Source: Ruania albidiflava DSM 18029
GTDB lineage: Bacteria; Actinomycetota; Actinomycetes; Actinomycetales; Beutenbergiaceae
Reading direction: 5' to 3'
NCBI RefSeq assembly: GCF_000421225.1
Contig: NZ_ATWL01000003.1
Location: 1 to 64,000 of the forward strand
Length of the DNA: 64,000 bases
Of the stretch, positions 9,991 to 19,944 are shown one piece after another; position 1 is the first letter of the stretch; the number at the start of each line of letters is the position of its first letter. Both the position numbers and the translations under genes were made by a program. The notes below the pieces were generated by a model. The model was given only the letters and a program-made list of their open reading frames with translations, did not search any database and had not been told where the DNA came from.

Positions 9991-10413
9991 ATGGGCACAT
10001 TCCTGCGGGCGACGGTGATGGTGCTGCTCGTGGGAGTCCTGGTCGCGGCGCAGTTCCTCCGGGCGGACAGCTGGTTCCCGCTAGGCAGCCTCGGCCAGTA
10101 CGCCTACCCACGGGATCCCGACGGCGACGTGATCAACACCTACGTGATGGGAACCACCACCACCGGAGCCGAGGTGCGAGTGGGCCTGACCCCGGCATCG
10201 GCCGGCATCTCCCGGGTGGAGTTCGAGGTGCAGCTGCCGAAGATCCTGGCGGACCCGGACCTGCTCGGCGACATCGTCGAGGTGTGGGAGACCAACCACC
10301 GACCGCACGAGCTGGTCTCGGTCACCGTGTACGAGAACCACTCGCCGATGTCCGGCGGCGCGCTGGCCGCTGACCCCTACGACGTACCCCTGCTCACCTG
10401 GTCGACGGAGTGA
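9991..10413 (+). CDS. Membrane-anchored hypothetical protein
   Basis: About 140 residues. One N-terminal hydrophobic segment (ATVMVLLVGVLVAAQFL) acts as a signal anchor, followed by an exported domain beginning with ADSWFPLGSLGQYAYPRDPDG. I do not recognise the family. ATG 9991 is chosen because it starts directly before the signal anchor; GTG 9964 would lie inside the upstream repeat array. Its stop overlaps the GTG of the next gene by 4 bases, so the two proteins are translationally coupled and likely act together in the membrane. Confidence 0.7.
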   Translation: MGTFLRATVMVLLVGVLVAAQFLRADSWFPLGSLGQYAYPRDPDGDVINTYVMGTTTTGAEVRVGLTPASAGISRVEFEVQLPKILADPDLLGDIVEVWETNHRPHELVSVTVYENHSPMSGGALAADPYDVPLLTWSTE

Positions 10414-11333
10414 GGGCGGTCGTTGTGGGGGCGCGCCGCACGGTGGCCTGGCTGGTGCCGGAGCTGCCACGGGCCCGGGTGGCCTGGGTGCGCGCGGCAC
10501 TGGCGGTGATGACCGTGCTGGACGTGCGGTTCTTCCTGAATGCGACCGGGGACCGGGGTGAGACCCCGGAGCTGTTCGAGCCGGTGGTGCTGGCGCAGTG
10601 GCTGCACCTGCCACCGGTCACCGACACTGCGGCCCAGGTCCTGTTCCTCGGCATCCACCTGGGCGCGCTGGCGCTGGTTCTCGGCGGGTTCGCAAGGGTG
10701 CCCGCTGCGGTGCAGCACGTCGGCGGCGCTGTGCACGCACTCAGCTACGTGCTCTGGGTGCTGTGGGCGATGAGCTACGGGTACGTCTCGCACGACCACA
10801 TGGCCATCACGATCGGCGTGCTGGTGCTGACCACTGCCGGCACATCCCGGTACAGCGGCGGAGCGGCTGCGGACACTGCCGCCGGCTGGCCGCTGCGTAT
10901 GGTCCAGGTGTTCACCGTGCTCACCTACTTCGGGTCGGTGCTGGCCAAGTACGTCTTCAGCGGCGGCTCGCTGCTGCGGTGGGTCTCCTCCGGCACCCTC
11001 GCCTGGGCGTTCATCCGCCGCCCGAACGCGGTGAACGCCCACTTCGTGACGCATGCGGTGTTGCTGCGGTGCCTGCAGTGGGGCGCAGTGCTGCTGGAGG
11101 CTGCCTCCCCACTGGTCTTCGTGCTCCGCGGCCGCTGGCTGGCCCTGGCGATCGCTTCGTTCCTCAGCTTCCACCTGGCCACGTTCGCGCTGCTGGGCAT
11201 CCACTTCCTGCCCACTGTGGTCTGCTGGTCGGCGTTCGTGCCGTGGGAGCGGCTGCCGGACTGGTGGCATGCCCGGCGCGCCTGGCACGGGACCCAGGTC
11301 CGAGCGCGACCACTGGTGCGCGCAGACGGGTAG
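10410..11333 (+). CDS. HTTM-like multi-pass membrane protein
   Basis: A 307-residue integral membrane protein with about seven hydrophobic segments. The pattern (VRFFLNATGD early, LSYVLWVLWAMSYGYVSHDHMAI in the middle, FLSFHLATFALLGIHFLPTVV late) resembles the HTTM / vitamin-K-dependent gamma-carboxylase-like membrane family. Several His residues lie in or near membrane segments (SHDH, FHLATF, IHFLP). It starts at a GTG that overlaps the previous stop (GTGA). Catalytic activity is not established for this group, so I leave it unnamed. Confidence 0.7.
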   Translation: MRAVVVGARRTVAWLVPELPRARVAWVRAALAVMTVLDVRFFLNATGDRGETPELFEPVVLAQWLHLPPVTDTAAQVLFLGIHLGALALVLGGFARVPAAVQHVGGAVHALSYVLWVLWAMSYGYVSHDHMAITIGVLVLTTAGTSRYSGGAAADTAAGWPLRMVQVFTVLTYFGSVLAKYVFSGGSLLRWVSSGTLAWAFIRRPNAVNAHFVTHAVLLRCLQWGAVLLEAASPLVFVLRGRWLALAIASFLSFHLATFALLGIHFLPTVVCWSAFVPWERLPDWWHARRAWHGTQVRARPLVRADG

Positions 11334-11381
11334 GCTGCGGTGGGCCCCTCCCGCGGGCCAGAAACGACGGAAGGAACCTCG

Positions 11382-12668
11382 ATGCCAGCGGTGGTGGTCC
11401 TCGGCGCCCAGTGGGGCGACGAAGGCAAGGGCAAGGCGACGGACCAGCTCGGGTCGCGAGTGGACTACGTGGTGAAGTTCAACGGCGGCAACAACGCCGG
11501 GCACACAGTGGTCGTCGGCGAGGAGAAGTACGCACTGCACCTGCTGCCGTCCGGGATCCTCTCCCCAGGCTGCGTCCCGGTGATCGGCAACGGCGTAGTC
11601 GTCGACCTGGAGGTGCTCTTCGAGGAGCTGGACGCGCTGGCCACCCGCGGGGTGGACGTTTCCAAGCTGCTGGTCTCCTCCAGCGCACACGTGATCCCCA
11701 GCTACAACCGCACGCTGGACAAGGTCACTGAGCGCTTCCTCGGCAAGCGCCAGATCGGCACCACCGGCCGGGGTATCGGCCCCACCTACGCGGACAAGAT
11801 GAGCCGCGTGGGCATCCGGATCGCCGACCTGTTCGACGAGCAGATCCTCCGGGAGAAGGTGGAGGGCGCGCTGGACCAGAAGAATCAGATCCTGGTCAAG
11901 ATCTACAACCGCCGGGCTGCCGACATCGACGCCGTCACCGACGAGCTGCTCTCCTATGCCGACCGGATCCGCCCGATGGTCGCGGACACCTCGCTGGTGC
12001 TCAACCAGGCCCTGGACGCCGGTAAGAACCTGGTGTTCGAGGCCGGGCAGGCCACCATGCTGGACGTGGACCACGGCACCTACCCGTTCGTCACCTCCTC
12101 CTCGGCCACCGCCGGCGGTGCCGCCACGGGCTCCGGTATCGGCCCGACCCGGCTGGACCGCATCGTCGGGGTGATCAAGGCCTACACCACTCGCGTGGGG
12201 GAGGGACCGTTCCCTACCGAGCTCTTCGACGACGACGGCGACGCGCTGCGCCTGGCGGGCGGGGAGTTCGGTGTGACCACCGGCCGGCCCCGCCGCTGCG
12301 GCTGGTACGACGCGGTGATCGCCCGCTACGCCACCCGCATCAACGGCCTCACCGACTTCGTGCTCACCAAGCTGGACGTGCTCACCGGCTGGGAGAAGGT
12401 GCCGGTCTGCGTGGCCTACGACGTCGATGGTGTGCGCCACGACGAGATGCCGGTGGACCAGTCGGCTTTCCACCACGCCACCCCGGTGTATGAGTACCTG
12501 GACGGCTGGACCGAGGACATCTCCGGGGCCCGCACCTTTGATGAGCTGCCGGTCAACGCCCAGCGCTACGTGCTGGCGCTGGAGGAGATGTCCGGCACCC
12601 GGATCTCCTCGATCGGAGTGGGCCCGGACCGGGCGGCCACCATCGTGCGCCACGACCTGCTCGACTGA
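11382..12668 (+). CDS. purA: Adenylosuccinate synthetase
   Basis: A 428-residue enzyme making adenylosuccinate from IMP, aspartate and GTP, the first step of AMP synthesis from IMP. Signature elements include [16 protein letters not shown] (GTP-binding P-loop and catalytic Asp), [42 protein letters not shown] and [15 protein letters not shown] 11382 is preceded by GGAAGGA. A long inverted repeat follows the gene. It is part of the dispersed purine set in this window. Confidence 0.97.
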   Translation: MPAVVVLGAQWGDEGKGKATDQLGSRVDYVVKFNGGNNAGHTVVVGEEKYALHLLPSGILSPGCVPVIGNGVVVDLEVLFEELDALATRGVDVSKLLVSSSAHVIPSYNRTLDKVTERFLGKRQIGTTGRGIGPTYADKMSRVGIRIADLFDEQILREKVEGALDQKNQILVKIYNRRAADIDAVTDELLSYADRIRPMVADTSLVLNQALDAGKNLVFEAGQATMLDVDHGTYPFVTSSSATAGGAATGSGIGPTRLDRIVGVIKAYTTRVGEGPFPTELFDDDGDALRLAGGEFGVTTGRPRRCGWYDAVIARYATRINGLTDFVLTKLDVLTGWEKVPVCVAYDVDGVRHDEMPVDQSAFHHATPVYEYLDGWTEDISGARTFDELPVNAQRYVLALEEMSGTRISSIGVGPDRAATIVRHDLLD

Positions 12669-12744
12669 CGTCGCCCACCCCCCACCCGGCCCCGCCGCAC
12701 CACCCACCCGCGCCCACCTCCGACCCGCTCGCCCCGCCGCACCA

Positions 12745-12818
12745 CCCGTTGGAACACCTTTAGCGCATTCGAACCACCGCAGAAGCGTGTTCCAACGCGC
12801 TAAAGGTGTTCCAACGGG
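12745..12818. terminator. 22-bp perfect inverted repeat between convergent genes
   Basis: Arms 12745-12766 and 12797-12818 are perfectly complementary over 22 bp, beginning CCCGTTGGAACACC, with a 30-base loop. The loop holds another copy of GTGTTCCAAC directly before the right arm. The element sits between convergent purA and the MFS gene and is probably a bidirectional terminator. Its AT-richer arms differ from the surrounding DNA. Confidence 0.72.
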
Positions 12819-12824
12819 CGTGTC

Positions 12825-14240
12825 TCAGCGGTCGACGGCGGAGCTCACCAGCTCGTCCGGCTCACCGGGGGTACCGGCTCGCAAGGCGCTGGGGGCGAGC
12901 AGCGCCGCCGGTATCAGCAGTGCCGCGGCCGCCAGGTTGACCGCGGCGAACCCGCCCGCGGCGAGGATGGGCCCGGCCAGGGCCGCCACAGCCGCCCCAG
13001 CGTAGTTCATCCCGGCGTCGGTGGCACCCTGCAGCGGCACCCGCACCTCGTCCGAGCTCACCCCCGCGATCAGTGCCGACGCGGCGATCAGCGAAGCGGA
13101 CCAGCCCAGACCGAGCACCACCAGGGCGACCGCAGTCAGCTGCGAGCCACCGCCGGTGCCGGCCGCGAGCACGCCGAGCACGGTCGCCAGCGCGAGGAGG
13201 CCGATCCCAGCGACCGCTACCCGCACGGTCCCGAGCCGGTCCGCCAGCCAGCCGAACACCGGGCTGAAGGCATACATGCCGAGCACGTGCAGGCTGATCA
13301 CGATGCCGACCAGCTCCAGGCCCATGCCGTGGTGCTGCATGTGCAGCGGGGTCATCACCATGACCATCGCCATCGTGGCGTGCGCCACCGCGATCAGCAC
13401 CACGGCGAACCGGGCGACCGGATGCCGGATGGCCCAGCGCAACGCAGCCAGTGCCCCGACTGCGCGAGAGGTGACCGCGGGGTCGACGCTGCCTTGTGCA
13501 CCTGCGCCGGGGTCGGTGCTGTCGGTGGCTGCCCGCCCGGACCGGCTTCCTGCCGCAGCTTCCGGAACCGGCCCGGCGGACTCCGGCGCTTGCTCGGTCA
13601 GCTGCTGCGGCGGCTCGGCCCTCCCCGGCCGGGGCACGGGACGCAGCAGCAGACCGAGCAGTGTGGCCGCGGCCGCGAAGGCGACCACGGAGAACAGGTA
13701 AGGGCCCGCCAGCCCGGGTACCCCGGCGCCCGGTCCGAGGTCCGCGCCGAGTGCGCTCAGGTTCGGGCCGGCGACCGAGCCGATGGTGGTCGCCCACATC
13801 ACCACCGACATCGACCGCGCCCGGTTGGTCAGTGTGGCGCCATCGGCGGCGGCGTACCGGGACTGCAGGTTGGTGGCCTGCGCGACCCCGAACGTGCCCA
13901 ACCCGAGCAGCAGCACCAGCAACGAGTCCGCTACTGCGGCGGCCAGGATCAGCACGGCCCCGAGCGTGGCGATCAGGTAGCCGACAGTCAGCGACCAGCG
14001 ACGCCCCCACCGGGTGGCCATCGCGGCGAGCGGGATCGCCGCCACTGCGGCCCCGAGCACGCTCGCGGCCTGCGCCAGGCCGGCGACCTCGGTGCTGCCG
14101 ACCTGCTCGGCCAGCAGCGCGCCCACAGCCACCCCGGAGGCGACCCCGACACCGCCGAGCACGTTGCTGACGGCCAGCAGGGTGAGTGCGCGAGCGTGCG
14201 ATCCAGTGGCGGCCACCTGGCTACTGTAGTGATCAGGCAC
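12825..14240 (-). CDS. MFS transporter
   Basis: A 471-residue major facilitator with about 12 membrane segments and a long cytoplasmic loop after the sixth (residues rich in Pro, Glu and Gly, roughly 200-260). Loop 2-3 has MATRWGRRWSL, the MFS signature region; the matching loop 8-9 has GWLADRLGTVRVA. GTG 14240 is chosen because GGAGG lies 8 bases upstream. An ATG 90 bases further upstream would overlap the divergent gene. The substrate is unknown; overall it resembles drug or sugar efflux members. Confidence 0.85.
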   Translation of the reverse strand: MPDHYSSQVAATGSHARALTLLAVSNVLGGVGVASGVAVGALLAEQVGSTEVAGLAQAASVLGAAVAAIPLAAMATRWGRRWSLTVGYLIATLGAVLILAAAVADSLLVLLLGLGTFGVAQATNLQSRYAAADGATLTNRARSMSVVMWATTIGSVAGPNLSALGADLGPGAGVPGLAGPYLFSVVAFAAAATLLGLLLRPVPRPGRAEPPQQLTEQAPESAGPVPEAAAGSRSGRAATDSTDPGAGAQGSVDPAVTSRAVGALAALRWAIRHPVARFAVVLIAVAHATMAMVMVMTPLHMQHHGMGLELVGIVISLHVLGMYAFSPVFGWLADRLGTVRVAVAGIGLLALATVLGVLAAGTGGGSQLTAVALVVLGLGWSASLIAASALIAGVSSDEVRVPLQGATDAGMNYAGAAVAALAGPILAAGGFAAVNLAAAALLIPAALLAPSALRAGTPGEPDELVSSAVDR

Positions 14241-14295
14241 GGCGGCAGCCTCCGATGCGAGCAGGTCGGTGCAGCTGCGGAAGGAGAGGGCTGGA

Positions 14296-15462
14296 ATGAC
14301 GCAGACGACCGACTTCGAGACGATCACCATCGACCACCTGCGCCAGGTGGGCAGTGTGAAGTGGTCGGCCTACCCCGATGCGCTCGGGGCGTTCGTCGCT
14401 GAGATGGACTTCGGCACCGCTCCGCAGGTCACCCAGGCCCTGCACGAGGCGGTGGACACCGGCCTGTTCGGCTACCTGCCGGCGGCGCTGGAGCAGGAGC
14501 TCGCGACCGCCTGGACGGACTGGGCGCGCACCGTCTACGACTGGGACGTGCCCCCTGAGCGGGTGCGCCCGATGCCGGACGTGATCGCCGCGCTGCAGGC
14601 GACCATCGAGCACTTCTCCGCACCCGGGTCGCCGGTGATCCTGCCGACGCCGGCGTACATGCCGTTCCTCACCGTGCCGCCGGCGGCTGGTCGGGAGGTG
14701 ATCCAGGTGCCGATGGCTCGCCAGGGCGGCTGGTATGTCTACGACCTGGACGCGCTGGACGCCGCGTTCGCCGCCGGCGGGAACCTGCTCATCCTGTGCA
14801 ACCCGCACAACCCGGTCGGCCGCGTGCTGGAGCGGGCGGAGATGGAGCAGATCGCCGAGGTGGTCGAGCGGCACGGCGGGCGGGTGTTCTCCGACGAGAT
14901 CCATGCGCCGCTGGTGCTCGGCGACCACCGGCACGTCCCGTACGCATCGATCAGCGAGGCGGCCGCCGGGCACACTGTGACCGCCACGTCGGCCTCCAAG
15001 GCGTGGAACCTGCCCGGGATGAAGTGTGCCCAGCTGGTGCTGTCCAACGACGCGGACGCAGCACAGTGGGCACGGGTCGGTTCCACCCATGAGCACGGCG
15101 CCGCCAACCTCGGGGTGGTGGCGAACATCGCCGCCTACACCGCCGGACGGGAGTGGCTGCGCACGGTGCTGGACTACCTCGACGGCAGCAGCCGGCTGCT
15201 GGCCGACCTGCTCGCCGAGCACCTGCCCGAGGTCGGCTACACCCCACCGGAGGGCACCTACCTGGCCTGGTTGGACTGTCGCCAGCTGGGCCTGGGAGAC
15301 CGGCCGGCGGAGTTCTTCCGCAGCCACGCCGGAGTGGCGCTCACCGACGGCACGCTCTGCGGACGGGCCGGCGCCGGGTTCGTCCGGCTGAACTTCGGCA
15401 CCCCGCGGCCGATCCTCACCCAGATCGTGCAGCAGCTGGCCGCCGCAGTACGTGCCCAGTAA
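14296..15462 (+). CDS. PatB/MalY-type PLP-dependent C-S lyase or aminotransferase
   Basis: A 388-residue class I/II fold PLP enzyme. The opening (VKWSAYPDALGAFVAEMDF) and TSASKAWNLPGMKCAQ, containing the PLP lysine, are typical of the MalY/PatB cystathionine beta-lyase group. Also visible are NPHNPVGRVL (cofactor Asn) and SDEIHAPLVL (ring Asp). It most likely cleaves cystathionine or cysteine conjugates. ATG 14296 has AAGGAGA upstream. It is divergent from the MFS gene. Confidence 0.86.
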   Translation: MTQTTDFETITIDHLRQVGSVKWSAYPDALGAFVAEMDFGTAPQVTQALHEAVDTGLFGYLPAALEQELATAWTDWARTVYDWDVPPERVRPMPDVIAALQATIEHFSAPGSPVILPTPAYMPFLTVPPAAGREVIQVPMARQGGWYVYDLDALDAAFAAGGNLLILCNPHNPVGRVLERAEMEQIAEVVERHGGRVFSDEIHAPLVLGDHRHVPYASISEAAAGHTVTATSASKAWNLPGMKCAQLVLSNDADAAQWARVGSTHEHGAANLGVVANIAAYTAGREWLRTVLDYLDGSSRLLADLLAEHLPEVGYTPPEGTYLAWLDCRQLGLGDRPAEFFRSHAGVALTDGTLCGRAGAGFVRLNFGTPRPILTQIVQQLAAAVRAQ

Positions 15463-15478
15463 CCCGCCCACCCGTACC

Positions 15479-15544
15479 GTTCGCGAACGCCCGCCTTCGC
15501 GGCGACACGCCGGAGCGGAGCCGCGAAGGCGGGCGTTCGCGAAC
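15479..15544. terminator. 24-bp perfect inverted repeat between convergent genes
   Basis: Arms 15479-15502 and 15521-15544 are perfectly complementary over 24 bp with an 18-base loop. Each arm begins GTTCGCGAACGCCCGCC. It separates the convergent PatB-type lyase and osmC-like genes and probably stops transcription from both sides. Its outer sequence (CGCGAACGC ... GCGG) recurs in the element at 60347. Confidence 0.75.
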
Positions 15545-15560
15545 AGGTGGGGTGGGTCGG

Positions 15561-16091
15561 TCAGCCTGCGGTGATGGTGGCGCGTACCGGGACCCCGGCG
15601 GTGAGGTTGTCCAGGACCGGGCAGTGTTCCTCGACCTTGCGGATCAGCTCGTCATAGGCGCCGGCCGGTTCCGGACCGCTGATCCGCGCGGTGACCTCGA
15701 TCTCACCGAATCCGGGGCGCACGTCCGGGTCCACGCCGAGGAAACCGCGTAGGTCGATCGGACCGGACAGCTCTACATCCACGTCGTCCACGGTCACGCC
15801 GAGCTTGGCTGCCCACACCTTGACCGTGATCACCTGGCAGGCCGCCAACGCAGCGAGCAGGTGCTCCACCGGGTTCGCACCGACGTCCTGGCCGCCCAGG
15901 GCCGGTGGCTCGTCGATGGTGAAGGAGTGCTGGCCGGCGGTGATGTCCACCTGGGTGTTGGTGCCGGTGGCGAGCGAGGCGCGCACGTCGAACCGCACAG
16001 TGGCAGCGTCCGCGGAGGCATCGTTCAGGCCGGTCGAGGTCTGGGCTACCAGTGCCGGCAGGTCGATGGTCGGGGCAGTGGTGTTCGTCAT
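15561..16091 (-). CDS. OsmC/Ohr-family peroxide-handling protein
   Basis: A 176-residue OsmC-fold thiol peroxidase. The two family cysteines are present in LAALAACQVITVKVWA and VEEHCPVLDNL. The protein starts MTNTTAPTIDLPAL and contains the usual NPVEHLLAALAAC. It probably reduces organic hydroperoxides in the cytoplasm. ATG 16091 begins at the conserved N-terminus; the ribosome-binding site is weak (CGAGGC). Confidence 0.9.
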   Translation of the reverse strand: MTNTTAPTIDLPALVAQTSTGLNDASADAATVRFDVRASLATGTNTQVDITAGQHSFTIDEPPALGGQDVGANPVEHLLAALAACQVITVKVWAAKLGVTVDDVDVELSGPIDLRGFLGVDPDVRPGFGEIEVTARISGPEPAGAYDELIRKVEEHCPVLDNLTAGVPVRATITAG

Positions 16092-16195
16092 GCCTCGATG
16101 CTCGTTGCTCGCTCCCGATGCTCGCTGAGCGAGCCAAAATATCTCGGATCGCGGACGACAGAAGGTGCCGAACGCTCGCCTTGGCGAGCTGGAGG

Positions 16196-17089
16196 CTAGT
16201 TCTGGCCGCGGAACCCAGCGTTCGCGGAGGGGGCAGCCGTGCTGAAGTCCTGCCACACCCAGGCGGGGATCTGGGCAGCGATCCGGGCCAGAGCGTCCAG
16301 GTGCAGCTGCAACAGCTGTGGGGTGAACGCCGTCGGGGCGTGCGAGACCAGCCAGGCGCCACGCACCCGGATCTCGGTGATACTCAGGTCCAGGCTGTTC
16401 AGCAGCTCCATCATGTGGGGGTGGGTGAAGGCTGAGCCGTACCGGGGGTCCCTGGTGTCCACCCGCCAGTGGTGGTTGAACCGGGCGGACTCGAACTGCT
16501 GGCGGGCGGCCACACCGTAGGCGTCCTCCGCCCGGTCGATGACCAGCAGGTCCGGCAGCATGCCCGGTAGGCCGAGCGCTACCAGCTGGTCCACCTCCAG
16601 CTCGTAGCTCACTCCGCGTTCCACGTGGAAGGCGATCGCTGGTGCGCCGCCGAACGTGCCGGTCAGCACCTCGGAGAACTTCGGCCGAGGCTTGTCCTCT
16701 CCAGAGCCGGGCCGCAGGTGCTCCAGCGCTGACCGCGTGCTGGTGTGCAGGTGTGCGGCGCGCGGCTGCCACTGCCAGCCGATCTGCTGGGCCATCCGCT
16801 TCAGCGCGCGGCGCCGCGGCCAGCGCAGCACCAGCTGGCGGACCAGCACCACGCTCGCCCAGATCGCGCCGAGGACCGCCGAGACGACGAAGACCACGAG
16901 AGCGCCGGCGAAGATGAGTGCGATCGCCGGGTGGTCGAAGGACGGCAGCTCGGCGATGCCGCTGATCACCCCGCAGGAGATGAATCCAGAGGTCGCGACG
17001 ATCGCGCCGAGCGTCTGCCCGGTGCGGCGCACCCAGCGGCGCGCCGGCCGGTTCTGGCGGGGTCGGTTGGCGGCATCCCCCTGGGTCAC
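16196..17089 (-). CDS. Conserved membrane protein, paralogue A
   Basis: A 297-residue protein with two N-terminal membrane helices (about residues 28-48 and 58-85), then a basic stretch and a soluble cytoplasmic domain of about 200 residues. It shares its whole layout with the next gene upstream on this strand. Landmarks are ESARFNHHWRVDTRDPRYG, FTHPHMMELLNSLDLSI and the IRVRGAWLVSHAPTAF block. I do not recognise a named family. The FN...V..DPRYG...P.MM pattern is seen in uncharacterised actinobacterial membrane proteins. GTG 17089 is the likely start. Confidence 0.75.
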   Translation of the reverse strand: MTQGDAANRPRQNRPARRWVRRTGQTLGAIVATSGFISCGVISGIAELPSFDHPAIALIFAGALVVFVVSAVLGAIWASVVLVRQLVLRWPRRRALKRMAQQIGWQWQPRAAHLHTSTRSALEHLRPGSGEDKPRPKFSEVLTGTFGGAPAIAFHVERGVSYELEVDQLVALGLPGMLPDLLVIDRAEDAYGVAARQQFESARFNHHWRVDTRDPRYGSAFTHPHMMELLNSLDLSITEIRVRGAWLVSHAPTAFTPQLLQLHLDALARIAAQIPAWVWQDFSTAAPSANAGFRGQN

Positions 17090-17187
17090 AGCAGGATTCT
17101 ACGGTTTCTCCGGGCGGCCGGTGCCGGGGCAGGTCCTTCGGCTGCTGAGCGGCGGCACGCACCGCAGCTGAGCAGCAGCTGTTCTGG

Positions 17188-18066
17188 TCACGCCAGGAAT
17201 GACGCCGCCGGGGCACGGTGCCCGAACTCGTCCCAGACCCAGTCCGGTATGGCGTCGGTGATCCGCGCCAGTGCGTCCAGGTGCACGTGCAGCAGCGCGG
17301 GACTGAACGCGACCGGAGCGCGGGAGACCAGCCAGGAGCCGCGCACCTGCACGGTCGCGATGCTCGGGTCGAGCCCGTTCAGCAGCTGCATCATCCTCGG
17401 GTGGGCGAATGCGGAACCATACCGGTTGTCCTCCGTGTGCACGCCCCACGCGTAGTTGAACCGCGCGGACTCGAACCGCTGGTCCGACCTGTAGCCGTAC
17501 GGGTCGTCGGCCCGGTCGGAGATACGAAGCTCTGGCAACGTGCCCGGCAGCTGGAGGGCCACCAGCTGGAACACGGTGGGCAGCAGCCGCGGCCCGCGCT
17601 CGATGTGCACCGAGAATGCCGGCCGGCCGGCGAACACCCCGTAGGCCAGCTCGGAGTAGCGCGGCTTGGGATCGTCGTCGTTCCACGTCTCCTTGGGGTC
17701 GATGTGCCGCAGAGCGGTGCGGGTCTCGGTCGGGACCGACCTGGCGTCGGCGAACCAGCGCCACCCGATCCGGGTGGCCGCCGCGGCCAACGCGTGCCGC
17801 CGCGGGTGGCGCAGCACGGCTTTGCGCACGAGGACCACCAGTCCCCACAGGAACCGGGCACCGAGGGTCACGCCGAACACCACCAGGCACGTCACGAAGA
17901 GCGGCCGGAACCGCTCGACGAGGTCGAACTTGGTCAGCACGCCGATGCCCAGGTAGCCCAGGAACCCGGTGATGAACGCCAGGACCATGAGCGTCCGAGC
18001 GAGTCGGCGGACCCGACGCTCAGAGCGAGTGTGCCGTTGGTGGGGTGGCGGCGCAGCGGTTGGCAT
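17188..18066 (-). CDS. Conserved membrane protein, paralogue B
   Basis: A 292-residue protein with the same two-helix plus cytoplasmic-domain design as the gene at 16196. Shared blocks include ESARFNYAWGVHTEDNRYG, FAHPRMMQLLNGLDPSI and VRGSWLVSRAPVAFSP. The gap between them is 98 bp with no strong terminator, so they likely arose by tandem duplication and are cotranscribed. It starts at ATG 18066. No enzyme motif is evident. Confidence 0.75.
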   Translation of the reverse strand: MPTAAPPPHQRHTRSERRVRRLARTLMVLAFITGFLGYLGIGVLTKFDLVERFRPLFVTCLVVFGVTLGARFLWGLVVLVRKAVLRHPRRHALAAAATRIGWRWFADARSVPTETRTALRHIDPKETWNDDDPKPRYSELAYGVFAGRPAFSVHIERGPRLLPTVFQLVALQLPGTLPELRISDRADDPYGYRSDQRFESARFNYAWGVHTEDNRYGSAFAHPRMMQLLNGLDPSIATVQVRGSWLVSRAPVAFSPALLHVHLDALARITDAIPDWVWDEFGHRAPAASFLA

Positions 18067-18191
18067 CGGCCCAGGCTAGTAGGTGCCGTGCCGGATCACG
18101 CATCCGGCGAGTGGGCAGACACCGGCGTGCTCTAGGCGATAGTCTCACCTCCACCGTGCAGGGGCGGTTGGTGGGACTCCGAGGAGCTGGT

Positions 18192-19895
18192 ATGACCGAG
18201 GTCGTCAAACGTTCCGGGCTACAACGGGTGCTGGACGCGGTGGAGCGCGCGGGCAACAAGGTCCCGCACCCGGTGATCATCTTCCTGGCGCTGATCGCGC
18301 TGGTGATCGTGCTCTCGCACGTCTTCTACCTCACCGGCGCCTCGGTCAGCTTCGAGCAGGCGGCGGTCTCCGAGCAGGTCGACCCCAGTGGTGAGGAGCT
18401 GATCGGGGAGAACGCCTACGAGAGCCCGGAGCCGGAGGTGGAGACCGTCACGGTGGAGGCGAAGAGTCTGCTCACCGCCGAGGGGCTGCGGTTCATCTTC
18501 ACCTCACCGGTGGCCAACTTCAACGGTTTCGGCGTGGTCGGGGTGATCATCGTGGCGATGATCGGTGTGGGCCTGGCCGAGGAGGTCGGCCTGATCGGCG
18601 CGTTCATCAAGCGGCTGGTCAAGGTCACTCCGTGACGGCTGATCACCTTCTCCATCGTGCTCCTCGGGGTGCTCTCCTCGATCGCCACCGACGCCGGCTA
18701 CCTGGTGCTCATCCCGCTGGCGGCAGCCGTGTTCCACTCCCTGGGCCGGCACCCGTTGGCGGGCCTGGCCGCTGCGTTCGCCGGGGTCGGCGGCGGGTTC
18801 GGTGTGAATGTCCTGATCACCCCGGTGGACGGCATGCTCGTGGAGATCACGAACGAGTCGATCAGCGACCCGGCCCAGCACGTCTCCATCACCGGCAACC
18901 TGTTCTTCGGCATCGTCTCCACGCTGCTGATCGCCCTGCTGGCGACTGTGCTCACGGAGAAGTTCGTCGAGCCCCGGCTGGGGCGGTACGTGGAGGCTGA
19001 GGAGCTTCCCGACGGCGTACCGGCCGAGGCAGCAGGCGTTCCGGCCGGTCAGGCCTCGACCGGGCACGGGCCTGGTCCGGACTCACCTCCCGCTGCTGGG
19101 TCCGGCGGCGCTGAGGAGGCCGGTGCGCTCACCGCCGAAGAACGCCGCGGACTACGGTTCGCCTTCTGGGGGCTGCTCGGGGTGACCGCTGTGGTCCTGC
19201 TGATGACCGTGCCCTCCTGGGGCCCGCTGCGGAACCCGGAGACCGGCAGCCTGATCGAGGACTCCCCGTTCATGGGGTCGATCATCTTCCTCATCCTCAT
19301 CTACTTCTTCGTGATGGGGCTGTGCTACGGGAAGGGCGCGGGCACGATCGGTTCGGCGATGGACGTCATCAACCCGATGACCAAGACGATCGCCGGGCTG
19401 GCCGGCCTGTTCTTCCTGCTGCTGGTGATCAGCCAGTTCATCGCCTACTTCAACTACTCCGAGCTCGGCACCCTCGCTGCGGTCGGGATGGCCGACGCGC
19501 TGGAGCATGCCGGGCTGCCCACGGTGCTGCTGATCATCGGGTTGGTGCTGATGACCGCGGTGATCGACATCTTCATCGGTGGGGTGGTGCCGAAGTGGGC
19601 GATCTTCGCGCCGATCTTCGTGCCGTTGTTCCTCCAGCTGGGCATCTCCCCGGACCTGGCCGTGGCTGCCTACCGGGTGGGGGACTCGCCGATCAACATC
19701 GCCACCCCGTTGATGCCCTACTTCGCGCTGATCGTCATCTTCGCCGAGCGGTACCGGAAGGACGCCGGGGTCGGGTCGATCATCTCGCTGATGCTGCCCT
19801 ACACCGCTGTGCTGCTGGTGGCGTGGACTGCGCTGCTGGTGCTCTGGTACCTGCTCGGCATCCCGCTGGGCCCGGGCGGCAGCATCTACCTGTGA
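18192..19895 (+). pseudogene. abgT: AbgT-family transporter with in-frame TGA
   Basis: AbgT proteins export or import p-aminobenzoyl-glutamate and related compounds. The reading frame from ATG 18192 (GAGGAG ribosome-binding site) runs 147 codons to TGA at 18633-18635. It then continues in the same frame without interruption as RLITFSIVLLGVLSSIATDA, matching the AbgT family, to a normal stop at 19895. Joined, the protein would be about 567 residues with HSLGRHPLAGLAAAFAGVGG and the PxN-type membrane segments near the end. The family usually has a basic residue where TGA lies, so one substitution is enough. Pseudogene, read-through (UGA followed by C) or sequence error cannot be separated here. 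An aminopeptidase gene follows after 49 bp. Confidence 0.85.
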
Positions 19896-19944
19896 CCTGA
19901 CGGCGCCAGGTGCCGTCCCACCACATCTCGAGAAGGAGCACATC

